From Micromonospora sp. Llam0 (GTDB lineage: Bacteria; Actinomycetota; Actinomycetes; Mycobacteriales; Micromonosporaceae), in NCBI RefSeq assembly GCF_003751085.1, contig NZ_RJJY01000002.1, positions 1,922,001 through 1,986,000 of the forward strand: a stretch of 64,000 nt of DNA. Direction: 5' to 3'. The translations under genes were made by a program, and so were the position numbers. Of this stretch, positions 16,653 through 24,861 are shown piece by piece (positions within the stretch are counted from its first letter, which is position 1; each line of letters begins with the position of its first letter). The notes beneath the pieces are model-generated. The model had not been told where the DNA came from, searched no databases, and was given only the letters and a program-made list of their open reading frames with translations.

Positions 16653-18185
16653 CTACACCGGGGTGACGCCGTGCCGGCGGCGCGAGAAGTGCCGGTCCCG
16701 ACCGACCGCCGCCGCGTACCGCCGGACCAGTTCGGCGCGCAACTGTTCGGGTCGGACGATGTCGTCGACGACGAGTTCACTGGCCAGCCGGGTGAGGTCG
16801 ATGTCGCGCTCGTACTCGGCACGGCGGGCGGCGACGAAGCCGGCCCGCTCCTCGGGGTCGTCGATCGCCGCGATCTTGTTGGCGTAGACCGCGTTGACCG
16901 CGGCCTCCGCACCCATCACCGCGATCTTCGCGGTGGGCAGGGCCAGCGTGGCGTCCGGCTCGAACCCGGGTCCGGCCATCGCGTACAGCCCGGCGCCGTA
17001 CGCCTTGCGGACCACGACGCAGATCTTGGGTACGGTGGCCTCCGAGATCGCGCTGATCATCTTCGCGCCGTGCCGGATGATGCCCTGTTTCTCCACGGCG
17101 CTGCCGACCATGAAGCCGGGCACGTCGGCCAGGAACAGCAGCGGTACGTTGAACGCGTCGCAGAGCTGCACGAACCGGGTCGCCTTGTCGGCGGAGTCGA
17201 CGAACAGCACCCCGCCCTTGAACATCGAGTTGTTGGCGACCACGCCGACCACCTGGCCGGCCAGCCGGCCGAAGCCGACGGTCAGCTCACGGGCCCACAG
17301 CGCCTGGATCTCCAGGAAGCTGCCCTCGTCAAGCAGTCCTTTGGCGAACCGGCGCATGTCGAACGCCTGCCGTTCGCTCGCCGGCACCAGGGCGGCCAGG
17401 TCGACCCCGGCCGGCGGGTCGCCCGCCGCCGTCGCCGGTGGCGGCTGCCGCCAGTTGGCCGGCAGGTAGGACAGGTAGCGGCGGACCACATCGAGCGCGT
17501 CGTCCTCGGACTTGCAGAGGAAGTGCCCGACGCCGGACTCGGCGCAGTGCACCCGGGCACCGCCCATCGCCTCCAGGGTGGTCTTCTCGCCGGTGACCAT
17601 CTCGACCATCCGGTCCGAGCCGAGGTACATGCTGGCGTTGCCCTCGACCATCGCCACCACGTCGCAGAACGCCGGAATGTAGGCGCCGCCGGCGGCCGAC
17701 GGCCCGAACAGCGCGCAGACCTGCGGGATCGCGCCGGAGGCCCGGACCTGGTTCCAGAAGATCTTGCCGGCGCCGCGCCGGCCGGGGAACAGGTCGACCT
17801 GGTCGGTGATCCGGGCCCCGGCGGAGTCCACCAGGTACACCATCGGCAGGCCGGCGTCGTACGCCCGCTCGATGATCCGGATGATCTTCTCGACGGTACG
17901 GGCACCCCACGAGCCGGCCTTGACCGTGGAGTCGTTGGCCATCAGGCAGACCTGGCGACCGTCGATGGTGGCGGTGCCGGTGATCACGCCGTCGGCGGGC
18001 AGCCCGTCGGCGAGGGCGTTGGCGTACCGGCCGTCCTCCACGAACGAGCCCGCGTCGACCAGCCGGTCGACCCGCTCCCGGGCGAACAGCTTGCCCCGGG
18101 CGGCGTTGGCCGCATGGTACTTCTCCGCGCCGCCGGCCCGGATCCGCTTGTCGAGCCGATCCAGCGCCTCACCGTCCAGTGTCAC
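16653..18185 (-). CDS. Acyl-CoA carboxylase carboxyltransferase (beta) subunit
   Basis: A 510-residue carboxyltransferase of the methylcrotonyl/propionyl/acetyl-CoA carboxylase family. N-terminal half: RGKLFARERVDRLVDAGSF, MVYLVDSAGARI, ALFGPSAAGGAYIPAFCD; C-terminal half: NNSMFKGGVLFVDSADKATRF, PLLFLADVPGFMVGSAVEK, KAYGAGLYAMAGPGFEPD. It transfers CO2 from biotin to an acyl-CoA, here probably 3-methylcrotonyl-CoA given HMG-CoA lyase next door. GTG 18185 is preferred (GAGGGGG 4 bp upstream); GTG 18200 would add five residues (MRGGG). A TetR-type operator lies 28 bp upstream. Confidence 0.88.
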   Translation of the reverse strand: MTLDGEALDRLDKRIRAGGAEKYHAANAARGKLFARERVDRLVDAGSFVEDGRYANALADGLPADGVITGTATIDGRQVCLMANDSTVKAGSWGARTVEKIIRIIERAYDAGLPMVYLVDSAGARITDQVDLFPGRRGAGKIFWNQVRASGAIPQVCALFGPSAAGGAYIPAFCDVVAMVEGNASMYLGSDRMVEMVTGEKTTLEAMGGARVHCAESGVGHFLCKSEDDALDVVRRYLSYLPANWRQPPPATAAGDPPAGVDLAALVPASERQAFDMRRFAKGLLDEGSFLEIQALWARELTVGFGRLAGQVVGVVANNSMFKGGVLFVDSADKATRFVQLCDAFNVPLLFLADVPGFMVGSAVEKQGIIRHGAKMISAISEATVPKICVVVRKAYGAGLYAMAGPGFEPDATLALPTAKIAVMGAEAAVNAVYANKIAAIDDPEERAGFVAARRAEYERDIDLTRLASELVVDDIVRPEQLRAELVRRYAAAVGRDRHFSRRRHGVTPV

Positions 18186-18212
18186 GCCGCCCCCTCGCAC
18201 CAGCCCGTACTA

Positions 18213-18222
18213 AACGATCGTT
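18213..18222. promoter_or_regulatory. TetR-type operator upstream of the carboxyltransferase gene
   Basis: AACGATCGTT is a perfect 10-bp palindrome in the 187-bp gap before the carboxyltransferase gene. Nearly the same core, AACGACCGTT, lies upstream of the tetR gene at 21462-21471, so the same repressor probably binds both. Confidence 0.6.
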
Positions 18223-18386
18223 AGGCTACCGCACGACGGTCACCCTCGCGACCCCGACACCAACCGAGCGTCGCCACCACGCACGGGTGACGGGACGGCG
18301 TCGATCCGATGCGCTCCAGCGGACCGGTGCCCGGCGTGTCACGTCGATGAGGCGCAATGGATCAACGAAGGCGAGACGTCGGCGGG

Positions 18387-19310
18387 TCAGCCGGTCGGGG
18401 TCAGCCGGGTACGGGGGCCGGCGCGCAGCACCCCGGACGGAAGCTGCCGGCCGACCAGTTCCTCGGCCAGCTCGGCGGCGACCAGCAGGGCATCCAGGTT
18501 GATCCCGGTCTCGACGCCCATGTCGTGCAGCATGTGCACCACCTCCTCGGTGGCCACGTTGCCGCTGGCCCCCGGCGCGTACGGGCAGCCGCCCAGCCCG
18601 CCGACGCTGGCGTCGAACTCGGTGACCCCCAGCTCCAGGGCGGCCAGCAGGTTCGCCAACGCCGTACCCCGGGTGTCGTGGAAATGCAGCAGCACCGGCA
18701 CCGCCGCCTGCCGGTCGCGCACCGCCGTGACCAGCTCGCGGACCCGACGCGGGGTGGCCATCCCGGTGGTGTCGCCGAACGCCACCCGGTCCGCGCCGTC
18801 GGCCACCACCCGGTCGACGATGTCAGCGACCCGGCGCGGGTCGACGTCCCCTCCGTACGGGCAGCCGAAGCTGGTCGCCACGATCACCTCGACGTGCGCC
18901 CCGGCGGCGTGCAGCACCGAAATCAGCTCGGCGATGTCGTCCAACGACTCGGCGGTGCCCCGGTTGACGTTGCGCCGGTTGTGCGTGTCGCTGGCCGACA
19001 CCACCACTTCGATCTCGGTGAAGCCGGCGTCGAGCGCCCGGCGGGCACCGCGCAGGTTCGGCACCAGCGCCGAGTAGCGCACCCCGGGCGCGCGGCGGGC
19101 CCGCCGCCACACCTCGTCGGCGTCGGCCATCTGCGGGATCGCCTTCGGATGGACGAACGAGACCGCCTCGATCCGGCGTACGCCGGTGCCGGACAGCGCG
19201 TCCAGCAGGCGGACCTTGCCCTCGGTCGGGATCGGCTGCTCGTTCTGCAGGCCGTCACGCGGCCCGACCTCGCGGATCGACACGGACTCGGGAAGGGGCG
19301 TCGCTGCCAT
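18387..19310 (-). CDS. Hydroxymethylglutaryl-CoA lyase
   Basis: A 307-residue TIM-barrel enzyme of the HMG-CoA lyase family. IREVGPRDGLQNE carries the metal-binding Asp and catalytic Arg, HFHDTRGTALANLL carries the metal-binding His pair, and GLGGCPYAPGASGNVATEEVV holds the conserved active-site Cys. It splits HMG-CoA into acetoacetate and acetyl-CoA, the last step of leucine catabolism. It lies between the biotin carboxylase and carboxyltransferase genes on the same strand. An intervening methylglutaconyl-CoA hydratase gene is not seen here. Confidence 0.92.
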   Translation of the reverse strand: MAATPLPESVSIREVGPRDGLQNEQPIPTEGKVRLLDALSGTGVRRIEAVSFVHPKAIPQMADADEVWRRARRAPGVRYSALVPNLRGARRALDAGFTEIEVVVSASDTHNRRNVNRGTAESLDDIAELISVLHAAGAHVEVIVATSFGCPYGGDVDPRRVADIVDRVVADGADRVAFGDTTGMATPRRVRELVTAVRDRQAAVPVLLHFHDTRGTALANLLAALELGVTEFDASVGGLGGCPYAPGASGNVATEEVVHMLHDMGVETGINLDALLVAAELAEELVGRQLPSGVLRAGPRTRLTPTG

Positions 19311-19423
19311 CCGTCCAGCATCGCGCGCCCGCGCCGTCCACTCAATGGGATCCGGTGAAGGTCACCGTCGCGTCGGCGCGCCGGACTGCGCCGGCGCGCG
19401 CCGTACCCCGTCGGTGCCGGTCC

Positions 19424-20773
19424 TCACCGCATCCGGCCGACGATGCCGGTGTCGTAGTCGCCGGAGACGAACTCCGGATGCTCCAGCAGCTCGGCGAAGA
19501 ACGGCAGGTTGCACTTCGGCCCGGCCACCTCGAAGGCGGCGACCGCGGCACGGGCCCGGGCGATCGCCTCGGCCCGGTCGGTGCCGGAGACGATCAGCTT
19601 GGCCATCAGCGAGTCGTAGAAAGGCGTCACGGTGGTGCCGGCGGCGTACCCGGAATCGACCCGGACCCCGTCGCCGGTCGGCTCCGACCAGGCGGTGATC
19701 GCGCCCGGTCCGGGCAGGAAGCGTTTCGGGTCCTCGGCGTTGATCCGCAGCTCGATCGCGTGCCCGCGCGGCGCCAGGGTATCCGGGTCGAACGTCGGTG
19801 CCAGACCAGCGGCCACCCGCAGCTGCTCCTCGACCAGGTCCACGCCGTAGACCAGCTCGGTCACCGGGTGCTCGACCTGCAGCCGGGTGTTCATCTCCAG
19901 GAAGAAGAACTCGCCGGTGGTCGGGTCGAGCAGGCACTCGACCGTGCCGGCGTTGCGGTAGCCGACCGCCTCCCCGGCCCGCACGGCGGCGGCGAGCAGC
20001 CCGGCCCGGATCTCGTCAATCACCGCTGGCGACGGCGACTCCTCGGCGAGTTTCTGGTTGCGCCGCTGCACCGAGCACTCCCGCTCACCGAGCGCGACGA
20101 CCCGGTCGGTGCCGTCGGCCGTACGCCAGCCGAGGATCTGCACCTCGACGTGGCGTACCCGGGGGAAGTAGCGCTCGATCAGCACGGACCCGTCGCCGAA
20201 CATCCGCGCGGCGAACGCCCGGACCTTGTCGTACGCGGTCCGCAGCGCGGCATCGTCGGCCGCGACGCCCATGCCCATCCCGCCGCCACCGGCGGCGGCC
20301 TTGACCATCACCGGGTAGCCGATGGTCGCGGCGGCGTCGAGTGCGGCCTCGACGGTCTCGGCGGGCTCGGTGCTGCCGGCGGCGACCGGGACCCCGGCGG
20401 CGGACATCAGGTTCCGTGCGTTGATCTTGTCGCCCATCGCCTCGATCGCGTCACCGTCCGGCCCGACCCAGATCAGCCCGGCGGACTCGACCGCGCGAGC
20501 GAACTCGGCGTTCTCCGACAGGAACCCGTAGCCGGGATGGACCGCCTGGGCGCCGCTGCTCTTGGCGGCGCCCAGGATCGCCTCGGTGTCGCGGTAGCTC
20601 TGCGCAGGGTTGGCCGGACCCACACAGATCGCCTGGTCGGCCTCGGTGACGAAGGGCATGCCGGCGTCGGCCTCGGAATGCACGGCGACGGTCCGGACCC
20701 CCAACCGTCGGGCGGTACGGATGATCCGCCGGGCGATCTCGCCACGGTTGGCCACCAGCAACGACTCGATCAT
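19424..20773 (-). CDS. Biotin carboxylase subunit without a biotin carrier domain
   Basis: A 449-residue ATP-grasp biotin carboxylase: N-domain IESLLVANRGEIARRIIRTARRLG, glycine-rich ATP loop VMVKAAAGGGGMGMG, GSVLIERYFPRVRHVEVQILG, ECSVQRRNQKLAEESPSP, EFFFLEMNTRLQVEHPVTE and ELRINAEDP. It ends soon after GDYDTGIVGRM, where methylcrotonyl-type alpha subunits usually continue another 200 residues to the biotinyl AMKM motif. No carrier domain follows in any frame before the next gene. The carrier must come from elsewhere. ATG 20773 is chosen at the conserved start. The 43-bp gap to tetR suggests co-transcription. Confidence 0.9.
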   Translation of the reverse strand: MIESLLVANRGEIARRIIRTARRLGVRTVAVHSEADAGMPFVTEADQAICVGPANPAQSYRDTEAILGAAKSSGAQAVHPGYGFLSENAEFARAVESAGLIWVGPDGDAIEAMGDKINARNLMSAAGVPVAAGSTEPAETVEAALDAAATIGYPVMVKAAAGGGGMGMGVAADDAALRTAYDKVRAFAARMFGDGSVLIERYFPRVRHVEVQILGWRTADGTDRVVALGERECSVQRRNQKLAEESPSPAVIDEIRAGLLAAAVRAGEAVGYRNAGTVECLLDPTTGEFFFLEMNTRLQVEHPVTELVYGVDLVEEQLRVAAGLAPTFDPDTLAPRGHAIELRINAEDPKRFLPGPGAITAWSEPTGDGVRVDSGYAAGTTVTPFYDSLMAKLIVSGTDRAEAIARARAAVAAFEVAGPKCNLPFFAELLEHPEFVSGDYDTGIVGRMR

Positions 20774-20816
20774 GCCTCTCCTCGCGGTCGTGACACCCGG
20801 TGCGACAGGGTTGCGG

Positions 20817-21428
20817 TCAGCCGTGCAGAGCGGCGAGGGTGGCGGCTCGCAGCAGGGTGGCCCGCCGTTCCCGGTCGACCTCACCGCCGAGGAAGGGAGT
20901 GGAGTTCATCAGGCCGAACGCGGCGTGCGCCAGCACCCGGGCCTCGGCCGCGTCGAGATCGTGGCGCAGCGCGGTGAGCACCGCCACCCACTCCTCGACG
21001 TAGAGCCGCTGCAGCCGCCGGATCCGCCGGCGCGGCTCCTCCGGCAGCCGGTCGAGCTCGTGCAGGTGCAGGGCGATGACCGCCGGGTTGGCCAGGGCGA
21101 ACTCGACGTGGAACTCGATCAGCGAGGCGAGCGCGGCGGTGGCGTCGCCGGGCCGCGCCGTGACCCGGGCGCGCCCGCCGTCGAGCAGCTCCTCGCTGAC
21201 CGGGATGAGCGCGGCGGCGAGCATCGCCTCCTTGCCGGCGAAGTGGTGGTAGAGAGCGGGACCGGTCACCCCGGCGGCGGCACCGATGTCGTCCATCGAC
21301 ACGCCGTGGTAGCCGCGGGCCGCGAAGAGCCCGACCGCGATCTGGAGAATCTCGTCGCGACGTGAGCGTCGCCGTGGCGCGCCCGGCTCCGCCCCGTCCG
21401 TCGTTGCCGCCTGCTGATCTACCGTCAC
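20817..21428 (-). CDS. TetR-family regulator of the acyl-CoA catabolic genes
   Basis: A 203-residue TetR protein with the helix-turn-helix RDEILQIAVGLFAARGYHGVSMDDIGAAAGVTGPALYHHFAGKEAML and a variable ligand domain. It is the first gene of the minus-strand catabolic set, 43 bp before the biotin carboxylase gene. The GTG start lies 32 bp from a palindrome (21460-21473) whose core recurs before the carboxyltransferase gene. Inference: it represses the set and is released by an acyl-CoA intermediate, as known for related TetR proteins. Confidence 0.88.
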   Translation of the reverse strand: MTVDQQAATTDGAEPGAPRRRSRRDEILQIAVGLFAARGYHGVSMDDIGAAAGVTGPALYHHFAGKEAMLAAALIPVSEELLDGGRARVTARPGDATAALASLIEFHVEFALANPAVIALHLHELDRLPEEPRRRIRRLQRLYVEEWVAVLTALRHDLDAAEARVLAHAAFGLMNSTPFLGGEVDRERRATLLRAATLAALHG

Positions 21429-21459
21429 CTGGCCAGCCTAACCGTGTGTCGACCCGAAT

Positions 21460-21473
21460 TGAACGACCGTTCA
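21460..21473. promoter_or_regulatory. TetR-type operator upstream of the tetR gene
   Basis: TGAACGACCGTTCA is a 14-bp inverted repeat with a single mismatched pair at the centre. Its core matches the perfect palindrome at 18213-18222 at nine of ten positions. Confidence 0.6.
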
Positions 21474-21631
21474 GTCACCGGAATGCCGCCGACTGATTCA
21501 CCGGTGTCCACGCTGACCCGACGCCCGCCGATCACCGTACCGTCACCGACGCCGGGGCTCATCCCCGGCGGAGCGTCACCGGAGCTCACCCCCGGCGGAA
21601 CCTCGCCAGGGTTCGTCCCCGACCGAGCCGG

Positions 21632-22201
21632 TCAGGTGCCGGCTGGGACCGCGAGCCCGTCGACGACCCGTGCGTTGGGCAGTACCCCCAGCGCCGGACC
21701 GGGAAGCACGATCTTGCTGCCCCGCACCCCGGAACCGATCACCACGTGCGGCACCGCCACCACCCGCGCGTCGACCAGGATGGGCCACTCCGGCGGCAGC
21801 CCGATCGGGGTGATCCCGCCGTACTCCATCCCGGTCGTCTGCACCGCGTCGGCCATCGGGGCGAAGCTCGCTTTACGGGCGTCGAGCAGCCGGCGGACCG
21901 TTCCGTTGACGTCCGCCCGGGTGGTGGCCAGCACCATGCAGGCGGCGTACCGGACGACACCGCCCCGCTTGCCGGCGATCACCACGCAGTTGGCCGACTC
22001 GTCGAGCGCGACCCCGTACGCGGCGCAGAAGGCGGCCGTGTCGGCGAGTTCGGGATCGATCGGCGCCACCGACACGTCATCCACGTCGACCGGCACCTCG
22101 GCCGACCACAGCTCGACGGCGGCGGCCACCGGCCCGGCCACCAGGTCGAGTCGGCTCCGGACCGGTTCGGTCTGCAGTTTCCCCAGCACGTCCGCCATCA
22201 T
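21632..22201 (-). CDS. YbaK/EbsC-family aminoacyl-tRNA deacylase
   Basis: A 189-residue YbaK-fold protein. CVVIAGKRGGVVRYAACMVLATTRADVNGTVRRLL holds the strand-helix core and the family Lys/Arg region, and GGITPIGLPPEWPILVD is the conserved Gly-Pro-rich loop. The family hydrolyses mischarged tRNA such as Cys- or Ala-tRNAPro. Two adjacent ATG codons (22201, 22198) are possible starts and no clear Shine-Dalgarno precedes them. It stands alone between the TetR gene and the divergent glycosyltransferase. Confidence 0.85.
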   Translation of the reverse strand: MMADVLGKLQTEPVRSRLDLVAGPVAAAVELWSAEVPVDVDDVSVAPIDPELADTAAFCAAYGVALDESANCVVIAGKRGGVVRYAACMVLATTRADVNGTVRRLLDARKASFAPMADAVQTTGMEYGGITPIGLPPEWPILVDARVVAVPHVVIGSGVRGSKIVLPGPALGVLPNARVVDGLAVPAGT

Positions 22202-22337
22202 GCACCCGGCGGCCGGCGAGCCGTGCCGAGGGGCACCGGCCACCCGGGCGCGGTAGATTGACCGCCGCCGCCACCGCGTACCCGGCCCGCCGCCGGGAGC
22301 GGCGCGGCACCGCCGGACAACCCGCCGAGAGGTGATC

Positions 22338-23918
22338 GTGGCTGCCCCGAGGGCGAGCGTCGTCGTACCCGTCTACAACACCGAGGCCTGGCTCGGCGCG
22401 GCCCTGGCGTCGATCGACCGTCAGCCGCGAAGGACCGAGATCGAGGTCGTCGTCATCGACGACGGCTCCACCGACTCGTCGAGCGAGATCGCCCGCGACT
22501 ACGCCCGGCGGGCGCCGGGGGTCCGCTACGTCCGGCAGGACAACGCCGGTCTCGGTGCCGCCCGCAACCATGGAGTACGCCTGGCCACCGGCAACTACCT
22601 GGGTTTCCTCGACTCCGACGACCTCTACCCCGACGGCGGGCTGGACCACCTGGTCGACATCGCCGAGCGGGCCGGTGCGCAGGTGGCGGTCGGCGACATG
22701 CACGGCTTCCCACCCCGGCCCAGCCCGCCCTGGCGGGCGGAGATCGTCGGCCCGGCCCGCACCATCGGCTCCGTCGCCGAGGCGCCGCTGCTGATCGGCA
22801 ACCCGTCGGCCTGCAACAAGGTGTTCGCCCGCGACCTGGTCAACCAGGTCGGGGCCGAGTTCACCGAGGGCAGCGCGTTCGAGGACGTCCTGTTCACCGT
22901 CCCGCTGCTGGTCCGCTCCCCGCTGACCGCGCTCAGCCCGCGACTGGTCTACCTCTACCGGCAGCGCGGCAACGGCTCGTCGATCATGGAAGGCCGGTTC
23001 CGGCCGGCGAAGATCATGCAGCATCTGAACATCATCGAACGGCTGGTCGCCGGCAGCTCCGACGTCGCACCCGAGGTGGCCGGGGCGGTCCGACGGTGGG
23101 TCGCGTACATGCAGCTGCACTACGCCGGGCGGGCCGCCGAGGTCCTCGACGACGGGCAGCTGGCCGATTTCACCCGCCGGATGGCGGCGCTGCTGGCCGA
23201 CGTACCGGCGCCGGTCGCCGCCGAGTTCAGCCGGAACCCGCACGCCGGGCTACGCGCGGTGGCCCTCTACGAGCAGGATCCGGACGGAGTACGCCAGCCC
23301 CGGCACTCCGGCCCGGTCCGGCTGTGCGGTGGACAGCTCTACCTCGACCATCCGCGCTGGGACCGGTACCGGGACCTGCTGCGGGTACCCGCGCCGACCG
23401 TCGGTGTGCACAGTGTCCGCCGCAGTGGCCCGGCCGGCGACGAGGTGGTCCGGTTGACCGGGTGGTGCGGCCTGCCCGGCCCCGGCGGCGCGCCCGGCGA
23501 CCAGCGGAACGACCTGGTGCTGGAGATCGGCGACACCCGGTTGCGGCTGCCGCTGACCGTGGCCGACGGCAGCGGCGGCCGGCTCCGTTGGCGGGTCGAC
23601 GTACCGCTGGCCACGCTGTCCCGGGGCCGGTACGCGCTGCGGGTCGTCGCCCGCGACGACGGCGCAGAGCTGGTGCTCCCGCCGACCCCGGGCGCGCCCG
23701 GCACCCGGGCGACGCTGACCGCCCGGGGCCGTGCCGTGTGGGTCGCACCCGGCCGCCGTGGGCTGCGTCTGGTGGTCTCGGACCCGCTGTTCACCGCCGC
23801 CGCGACGCCGGCCAGGTGGAGCCGGATGGCCCGCTACCAAGCCGGACGCGCGGCGCGGCGCGGGGTCCGGGTGGCCCGCCAGGGCCGCCAACGGCTGCGC
23901 AGACTGGCCGCCCGCTGA
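22338..23918 (+). CDS. Family-2 glycosyltransferase with C-terminal extension
   Basis: A 526-residue protein. Residues about 5-230 form a GT-A family-2 domain: SVVVPVYNTEAWLGAALASI, VVVIDDGSTDSSSEIA, NAGLGAARNHGVRLATG and the metal-binding FLDSDD. The last 200 residues, rich in Arg and beta strands, match no family I recognise and include a basic end. GTG 22338 is preferred over GTG 22332 since GAGAGG ends 5 bp before it. Two more GT2 genes follow at 24.9-28 kb; together they may build a teichoic acid-like or exopolysaccharide chain. The acceptor is unknown. Confidence 0.85.
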   Translation: MAAPRASVVVPVYNTEAWLGAALASIDRQPRRTEIEVVVIDDGSTDSSSEIARDYARRAPGVRYVRQDNAGLGAARNHGVRLATGNYLGFLDSDDLYPDGGLDHLVDIAERAGAQVAVGDMHGFPPRPSPPWRAEIVGPARTIGSVAEAPLLIGNPSACNKVFARDLVNQVGAEFTEGSAFEDVLFTVPLLVRSPLTALSPRLVYLYRQRGNGSSIMEGRFRPAKIMQHLNIIERLVAGSSDVAPEVAGAVRRWVAYMQLHYAGRAAEVLDDGQLADFTRRMAALLADVPAPVAAEFSRNPHAGLRAVALYEQDPDGVRQPRHSGPVRLCGGQLYLDHPRWDRYRDLLRVPAPTVGVHSVRRSGPAGDEVVRLTGWCGLPGPGGAPGDQRNDLVLEIGDTRLRLPLTVADGSGGRLRWRVDVPLATLSRGRYALRVVARDDGAELVLPPTPGAPGTRATLTARGRAVWVAPGRRGLRLVVSDPLFTAAATPARWSRMARYQAGRAARRGVRVARQGRQRLRRLAAR

Positions 23919-23970
23919 TGCTGTCTGGCCGCCCGTTGGCCGCCTGCTGATGCTGTCTGGCCGCCCGTTG
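23914..23970. repeat. Tandem duplication, 25-bp identical units, 32-bp period
   Basis: The 25-bp sequence starting GCTGATGCTGTCTGGCCGCC occurs at 23914-23938 and again at 23946-23970. It spans the stop of the glycosyltransferase gene and the gap to the convergent sigma-factor gene, so it looks like a recent local duplication. Confidence 0.8.
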
Positions 23971-23972
23971 CT

Positions 23973-24569
23973 TCAGGAGTCCTCGGCCAGCAGGTCGGCG
24001 CGGCTGTCGCCGAGCAGTTCCCGCAGCCGAGCCAGGGAACGCCGGCTCTGGGTCTTGACCACCGACACCGAGACGCCGAGCGTCTCTGCGACGGTCTCGA
24101 CGCTCTGGTCCTCCCAGTAGCGCAGCACCACGATCGCCCGGTCGCGGGGCGGCAGACAGCCAAGCGCGTCGATCATGGTGACCCGCAGATCGGGCCGCGC
24201 GGACCGGGCCGGATCCCCGTCCTCACGAGGGCTGGCGATCGGCAGCTCCCGCGCGCTGAGCCGGCGGCGGTGGTCGAGCACCACCCGTAACAGCACCTTG
24301 CGGCTGTACGCCTCCAGGTTGTCGAACCGGGACACCCGCTGCCACGCGGCGTACATCTTGGCCAGGGCCGTCTGGGTGAAATCCTGGGCCAGATGCCAGT
24401 CACGGCACATCAGGTAGGCGGTGCGGCGCAACCGTGGCGCAGCAGCCGAGGCGAACGCGACGAACTCCTCCTCCACCGCCCCGGCCGGGGCGCGGTCCAC
24501 CGCCCTCGACCCGTCCTTGGCCGTGGACGCGGAGACAGCCTGGTCGACGGCGGGTCGCGGTTTGCCCAC
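23973..24569 (-). CDS. SigE-family ECF RNA polymerase sigma factor
   Basis: A 198-residue sigma factor. Region 2 is EEEFVAFASAAAPRLRRTAYLMCRDWHLAQDFTQTALAKMYAAW; region 4 is LGCLPPRDRAIVVLRYWEDQSVETVAETLGVSVSVVKTQSRRSLARLREL. This is the actinobacterial SigE-type ECF group. GTG 24569 is preferred because GGGGGG precedes it by 6 bp; an in-frame ATG at 24635 would add 22 residues. No anti-sigma gene is adjacent; the next genes on either side are glycosyltransferases on the opposite strand, possible but unproven targets. Confidence 0.88.
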   Translation of the reverse strand: MGKPRPAVDQAVSASTAKDGSRAVDRAPAGAVEEEFVAFASAAAPRLRRTAYLMCRDWHLAQDFTQTALAKMYAAWQRVSRFDNLEAYSRKVLLRVVLDHRRRLSARELPIASPREDGDPARSARPDLRVTMIDALGCLPPRDRAIVVLRYWEDQSVETVAETLGVSVSVVKTQSRRSLARLRELLGDSRADLLAEDS

Positions 24570-24861
24570 CACATACCCCCCGGGCAGGATCACCTCAGCC
24601 GCGCCGTACACACTGCACTCCCATGCCTGGGCCACCCTCCCCGGTGTGGACCTGCCGTTGTCCGACCCCTGCTGACATAGACGTCGTGTGTGCGACGATC
24701 GGTGACATGGGCGGGAAAGTCCCGGACGTTCGCCAACTGGTCATCAGCTGTTAGCCTTTCGACAGGGCCCCCTTCCCCTACCCGACGGATGATGTCGGAC
24801 CGACGGTTGACCCCCGCCGCCGGACCGACGCACCGACGTACGTGGAAGGCGCGCTGCACGG

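Noticed and set aside
15585..18224. Plus-strand open frame of 879 codons opposite the dehydrogenase and carboxyltransferase genes
   Set aside because: High-G+C antisense shadow: rich in Arg, Gly, Asp and His, no family match, and fully covered by two well-recognised minus-strand genes.
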